Positions 60,418-64,000 of a stretch of 64,000 nucleotides of DNA are shown here, piece by piece; positions within the stretch are counted from its first letter, which is position 1; each line of letters begins with the position of its first letter. Origin of the DNA: JAEUIT01 sp034439815. Lineage in GTDB: Bacteria > Planctomycetota > Phycisphaerae > Phycisphaerales > SM1A02. The translations under genes were made by a program, and so were the position numbers. Below the pieces are notes generated by a model. The model ran no database searches and was not told the DNA's origin. It saw nothing but the letters and a program-made list of their open reading frames with translations. The DNA lies in NCBI GenBank assembly GCA_034439815.1, contig JAWXBD010000084.1, positions 1-64,000 on the forward strand, in the 5' to 3' direction.

Positions 60418-61566
60418 ATGTCCATACGCTCGCTGACCCATGTCCTCGCTCCTGCCGCCGCGGCGCTCGCGGCAGTATGCGCGCTCCTCGGTGCATCGCA
60501 CATGCTTGCATCCGACGGACCGCAGACGAACCAAGTGACGAACCAAGTCGCGCCTGCCCCCTTCAGCGCCGCTTCACGCGCAGTTCCCATGGCCACCACT
60601 TCTACACCCAAGCACCTCTATTCCAAGTCCGGGTACGACATCACTCCGTGGCCGCGCGCCAAGGTCGTCGAAGCGGCGAAGTCGCTCCCGCCCGACGTCC
60701 AGCACATCCTGCTCGAAGCCGGGACCGAGCCAGCGTTTTGCGGCTTGTTCACCGACAACAAGGAAGACGGCATCTATGTGTGCGCGATCGGCGGGCTGCC
60801 GAATTTCAAGAGTGAGCACAAGTTCACATCGAGCTCAGGGTGGGCGAGCTTCCACACACCCTTCGATCCCGCGCACGTCATCGAGCGAGAAGACTCGAGC
60901 CACGGCATGCGGCGGGTCGAGATTCTCGACGCACGCACCGGGGCGCATCTCGGCCATGTCTTCGACGACGGTCCGAAGCCGACGGGGCGCCGCTATTGCC
61001 TGAACAGCGGCGCGCTGCGCTTCATTTCCAAAGGTGCCGCGCTGCCGGCGGAGTCGCAGCCGGTGAAGGCCGAGGCCGCATACTTCGGCGGCGGCTGCTT
61101 CTGGGGAGTGGAAGATGCGTTCGCCGCGATCGACGGCGTGATGGATGCGGAAAGCGGATTCGCCGGCGGAAGCAGCGACAAAGCGACGTATCAGGAGGTC
61201 TGCCGCGGCACCACGGGTCATGCCGAGATCGTCAAGATCACGTTCGATCCGGCGGTGGTCCCGTATCGCGATCTCGTGAAGCAGTTCTTCCGCATCCACG
61301 ATCCGACCACCATGAATCGTCAGGGACCGGACGTGGGAGATCAGTATCGCTCGGCGATCTTCACCGCCAGCGACGCGCAGCGGGCGACGGCGTTGGAGAT
61401 CATCGACAAGCTGGGCCAGCTCGACGCGTTCAAGACGAAGAAGGTCGTCACACAGGTGGCGCCGATTCAAAATTACATCAAGGCCGAAGAGTACCACCAG
61501 GACTATCACCGCAAGAACGGCGGTCAGTGCCACATGCGGGGCTTCCAGGGCGAGCTGCCATTCTGA
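60418..61566 (+). CDS. Exported fused methionine sulfoxide reductase MsrB-MsrA
   Basis: The 382-residue protein is exported (signal region ~1-35, LAPAAAALAAVCALLGASHM). MsrB domain (~70-205): EPAFCGLFTDNKEDGIYVCA, KFTSSSGWASFHTP, GAHLGHVFDDGP and catalytic Cys in RRYCLNSGALRF. MsrA domain (~215-382): AYFGGGCFWGVEDAF with catalytic Cys, GTTGHAEIV, GDQYRSAIFT and YIKAEEYHQDYHRK. The usual MsrB zinc-binding CxxC pairs are missing: YVCAIGG has one Cys. It repairs oxidised methionine in envelope proteins. The apbE gene starts six bases after its stop. Confidence 0.93.
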   Translation: MSIRSLTHVLAPAAAALAAVCALLGASHMLASDGPQTNQVTNQVAPAPFSAASRAVPMATTSTPKHLYSKSGYDITPWPRAKVVEAAKSLPPDVQHILLEAGTEPAFCGLFTDNKEDGIYVCAIGGLPNFKSEHKFTSSSGWASFHTPFDPAHVIEREDSSHGMRRVEILDARTGAHLGHVFDDGPKPTGRRYCLNSGALRFISKGAALPAESQPVKAEAAYFGGGCFWGVEDAFAAIDGVMDAESGFAGGSSDKATYQEVCRGTTGHAEIVKITFDPAVVPYRDLVKQFFRIHDPTTMNRQGPDVGDQYRSAIFTASDAQRATALEIIDKLGQLDAFKTKKVVTQVAPIQNYIKAEEYHQDYHRKNGGQCHMRGFQGELPF

Positions 61567-61571
61567 AGTGC

Positions 61572-62573
61572 GTGCTGGGGCTGTGCGCCGCGCTCGCTGC
61601 TGCCGCCGCATGCGGCTGCGCGCAGACCTATCAGTACCGGCAGATCGTGATGGGTGTCGAGGCGGAGCTTTCGATTGTCGCGCCCGATGAACCGACGGCG
61701 CGGACTGCAGGCGCTGCAGCGTTTTCCCGGCTGGCGACGCTTGAACAGTGCATGAGCGACTACCGCGCCACGAGCGAGTTGCGGCGGCTGTGCGCCACCC
61801 ACGACGAACCGGTCGCGGTGAGTGACGACCTGCTGCGCGTCCTTTTGATTGCGGCGGTCATGCACAGGCGGACTCGAGGCGCGTTTGACGTGAGCGTCGG
61901 ACCGCTGACGCTACTCTGGCGTGAGGCACGGCGCGATGGCGTACGTCCCGAGCTGCGCGCGCTTGCAGACGCGCGCCGACGCTGCGGAGCAGACGCGATC
62001 CTCATCGATCCGGAGGCGCGCACGGTGACCTTGACCAAATCGGACATGCGCATCGATCTCGGCGGCATCGGAAAGGGCTTTGCGGCGCAGGAAGCGGTGC
62101 GCACGCTCGCGGAGCACGGCTGCCCTCAGTCACTCGTGGCTATTGCCGGTGACATCGCGGCGGGTGATCCACCACCGAGACGCACGGGATGGCGCGTCGC
62201 GCTCGAAGGATTCGACGTCGAACCGGTCGTGGTCCAGCTGGTGCGCGCCAGCATTTCAACGAGCGGTGACGCGGAGCAGTCGTTGATCATCGACGGTGAG
62301 CGGTACTCGCACCTGCTTGATCCGCGCACGGGCATGGGCACGCGATCACGGGTCCAAGCCACTGTCATCGGACCAGATGGCGCCACGGTCGACGCGCTGT
62401 CCAGCGCGCTTGCGGTGCAGGACATCGATGGCGCGCATGCGCTGACGGAACAGTTTCCCGAGTACGCCGCGCGTCTCGCGCAACAGCGACCGGACGGCAC
62501 GTGGCGCATCGAGCAGACTGTGAACTGGCCCTCAGCGAACTGGCCCTCGGTTCAGGCTGCTTCACGGCGCTGA
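61572..62573 (+). CDS. ApbE family FAD:protein FMN transferase, lipoprotein
   Basis: ApbE attaches FMN to Thr residues of target proteins such as NqrB/C or RnfD/G subunits. The chosen GTG 61572 gives 333 residues with a lipoprotein signal (LGLCAALAAAAACG). Family motifs: MGVEAELSIVAP, LATLEQCMSDYRATSELRRL, GAFDVSVGPLTLLW, IDLGGIGKGFAAQEA, ASISTSGD and the YSHLLDPRTGMG motif with GATVDALSSALAVQ. The last residues contain a repeat NWPSANWPS encoded by a 15-bp duplication. The 3' end overlaps the convergent PilZ gene by 22 bp. Confidence 0.92.
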   Translation: MLGLCAALAAAAACGCAQTYQYRQIVMGVEAELSIVAPDEPTARTAGAAAFSRLATLEQCMSDYRATSELRRLCATHDEPVAVSDDLLRVLLIAAVMHRRTRGAFDVSVGPLTLLWREARRDGVRPELRALADARRRCGADAILIDPEARTVTLTKSDMRIDLGGIGKGFAAQEAVRTLAEHGCPQSLVAIAGDIAAGDPPPRRTGWRVALEGFDVEPVVVQLVRASISTSGDAEQSLIIDGERYSHLLDPRTGMGTRSRVQATVIGPDGATVDALSSALAVQDIDGAHALTEQFPEYAARLAQQRPDGTWRIEQTVNWPSANWPSVQAASRR

Positions 62574-62935
62574 ACATCGACACCGAGTCCGTAGCGCGCA
62601 ATTAGCCGCGTCAGTGTCGCCGTGTCGATGTCATTGAGCTTGGGAAAGGAGACCGCGCAGCTGTGACGATTGGCCCCGACGCGGCGCGTCCGGACAATCG
62701 TGGCCTGGCACGCGATCGAGGACTTGCCGTCACCGACGGAGAAGTGAATCAGGTTGCTCGACGGCGCCGTGCGGAGCATGACGAGCGCACCTCGCTCTGA
62801 GAGATTGACGAGCTTGCCGAGGTTGCAGACCAGTGGTCCACCCACGAGAAACCGCGACGCTCGTCGGCTGTCGACCACTTCCAGAACCTGCTCCTGCGGC
62901 TTCCGTCCGTGCCGGGTCAAATCATCGTTTCGCAT
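62552..62935 (-). CDS. PilZ-domain protein, putative cyclic-di-GMP binder
   Basis: The 127-residue protein, from ATG 62935, has the PilZ signature: RRASR near the N-terminus (RxxxR) and LVNLSERGALVML (N/DxSxxG), followed by beta-strand segments (FSVGDGKSSIACQATIVRTR) and a C-terminal helix (ATLTRLIARYGLGV). PilZ proteins act as c-di-GMP receptors, often modulating pili. It is not adjacent to the pilus locus here. Confidence 0.85.
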   Translation of the reverse strand: MRNDDLTRHGRKPQEQVLEVVDSRRASRFLVGGPLVCNLGKLVNLSERGALVMLRTAPSSNLIHFSVGDGKSSIACQATIVRTRRVGANRHSCAVSFPKLNDIDTATLTRLIARYGLGVDVQRREAA

Positions 62936-63028
62936 GCGCGTTCTATCGGCGAACGTGCGGCGCCACATCAGCTGCCGTCCGCTGCGCAGTCGGCTCAGCC
63001 CCTACAGATGGACCTTTCGGCAACGCGC

Positions 63029-64000
63029 TCAGAGCTTCGTCCGACCAGGCAATGCCACCGGGGCCACGGGACGCTCACCGAACTCGATGGACTCGGGCAT
63101 GAGACGGTCCTCGCTCGCCATCGCCTGTTCCCACGTTACTTCCTGGCCCGAGTACGCGGCCATCCGACCCATGATCGCCGTCATCGTGCTCTCAGCGATC
63201 TGCACCATGTCGTTGACGTGACGGCCCGTGCGGATCGCATCCTGCAGATCGCGATGTTCCTCGACGTACGGATTCGGATCGGCGCCTTCGAACTGCCACG
63301 CCTTCTTCCCGGTGATGCGCGCATACCCCGGACGCAGCGATGCGACGCCCTCGGTGCCGCTGAGGATCTCCTCGACTTTGGAGGCGGTGCCATCCTGCTG
63401 CCGGCACATGGAAAGCGCGAATACGTCGCCGTATTCCGGCGCGCCGCTCCAGATGTACTCGAGCCCGAAGTGATCAAAGATGTGCCCGAACTTGGGGTCG
63501 GTGCGCACCTGCCGGCCGCCGACACCGTTGACGCGCATCGGGTGACCGCGGAACGCCCAGCACAGCACGTCAAGCTGATGCACGTGCTGCTCGACAATGT
63601 GATCCCCCGAAAGCCAGCTGTGATAGAGCCAGTTGCGGACCTGGTTCTCAACATCGCTGCGACCGGACTGCGGTTCGACGTTCCAAAGCCCGCCTTGATT
63701 CCAGTAGCAGCGGGCCGCCACGATCTGCCCGATGTCGCCCGCGTGAATGCGCTGCATCGCCTCGCGATAATTCACCTGGCGGCGGCGCTGGGTTCCGGCG
63801 ACCACGCAGAGCTTCTTCGCATCCGCGACCTTCGCTGCATCGAGCACCATGCGGATCCCGTGCCCGTCGACCGCGCACGGTTTCTCCATGAAGACATGCT
63901 TGCCCGCGTTGACCGCGGCCGCGACATGCAACGGCCGAAAGCCGGGGGCTGTGGCACAGATCACGATATCGACGTCCGCCTTCAGAACTTCCTTGTACGC
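63029..64000 (-). CDS. Gfo/Idh/MocA family oxidoreductase, partial
   Basis: The gene runs out of the window: the frame is open through base 64000, so the N-terminal NAD-binding start is missing. The visible 323 residues include VDIVICATAPGFRPLHVAAA, the family's EKP motif (HVFMEKPCAVDG), a substrate domain with CRQQDGTASKVEEILSGTEG, and FEGADPNPYVEEHRDL. The YWNQGGLWNVEPQSG loop and HIVEQHVHQLDVLCW motif resemble the planctomycete expansions of this family that act on sugars. Substrate unknown. Confidence 0.88.
   Translation of the reverse strand, partial: AYKEVLKADVDIVICATAPGFRPLHVAAAVNAGKHVFMEKPCAVDGHGIRMVLDAAKVADAKKLCVVAGTQRRRQVNYREAMQRIHAGDIGQIVAARCYWNQGGLWNVEPQSGRSDVENQVRNWLYHSWLSGDHIVEQHVHQLDVLCWAFRGHPMRVNGVGGRQVRTDPKFGHIFDHFGLEYIWSGAPEYGDVFALSMCRQQDGTASKVEEILSGTEGVASLRPGYARITGKKAWQFEGADPNPYVEEHRDLQDAIRTGRHVNDMVQIAESTMTAIMGRMAAYSGQEVTWEQAMASEDRLMPESIEFGERPVAPVALPGRTKL

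Overview
This 64 kb, GC-rich window looks like chromosome from a member of the Planctomycetota, most likely a Phycisphaerae-type lineage. The clues are exported proteins ending in paired dockerin-like repeats with a terminal 'LLGAWG' motif, a cysteine-rich module interleaved with lamin-tail-like repeats, a Minf_1886-family protein, a complete set of late peptidoglycan precursor genes with the meso-DAP motif in MurE, and a long run of prepilin-like genes. The assignment rests on protein character only, because the window has no rRNA gene or other taxonomic marker.

Layout. 0-4 kb: rsmG, an exported beta-helix protein, and a phosphatase-like protein that ends in a cytochrome c'-type haem motif, followed by a small membrane protein. 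4-13.5 kb (minus strand): a cell-wall cluster transcribed AI-2E-type transporter, murE, murF, mraY, a class B penicillin-binding protein, and a RodA/FtsW polymerase. 13.5-24.6 kb: Minf_1886 protein, a 3-methyladenine glycosylase, an OmpA-type lipoprotein, a large modular surface protein, an MlaE-type permease, a transglutaminase-like protein without the usual catalytic residues, and a periplasmic thioredoxin-like protein. 24.8-42 kb (minus strand): a type IV pilus / type II secretion-like locus. In transcription order it has an assembly ATPase broken by one stop codon, PilT, a second assembly ATPase, PilC/GspF, five prepilin-like proteins and a 1661-residue prepilin-like protein with calcium-loop motifs; no secretin or PilMNO genes are present in the window.

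42-46.6 kb: stand-alone CoaB, 6-phosphogluconate dehydrogenase, a GNAT acetyltransferase and a glycogen debranching enzyme, the last three tightly packed. A tRNA-Leu(UAA) follows. 46.9-58 kb is an envelope/stress-type region: a basic disordered protein, an FAD oxidoreductase, a 38-residue membrane protein, a DUF892 ferritin-like protein, a lipoprotein, a large sensor kinase with two response regulators, DUF883-like and holin-like small proteins, a second AI-2E-type transporter with a fused C-terminal domain, and a glycine-zipper protein. 58-64 kb: prolyl oligopeptidase, a fused methionine sulfoxide reductase (MsrB-MsrA), ApbE, a PilZ protein and the 3' part of a Gfo/Idh/MocA oxidoreductase that runs off the window.

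Two further patterns recur. Low-complexity intergenic elements (GAAGTATGAAG / CCTTCTTCC, AAGGCTG, and ACACAGAGG / CCTCTGTGT) lie just downstream of genes, and short in-frame tandem duplications appear inside otherwise conserved genes (rsmG, Minf_1886 protein, the broken ATPase). The most distinctive observations are the phosphatase-cytochrome c' fusion, the nonsense codon exactly at the catalytic-glutamate position of one pilus ATPase, and the very large prepilin-like protein with a canonical EF-hand loop.
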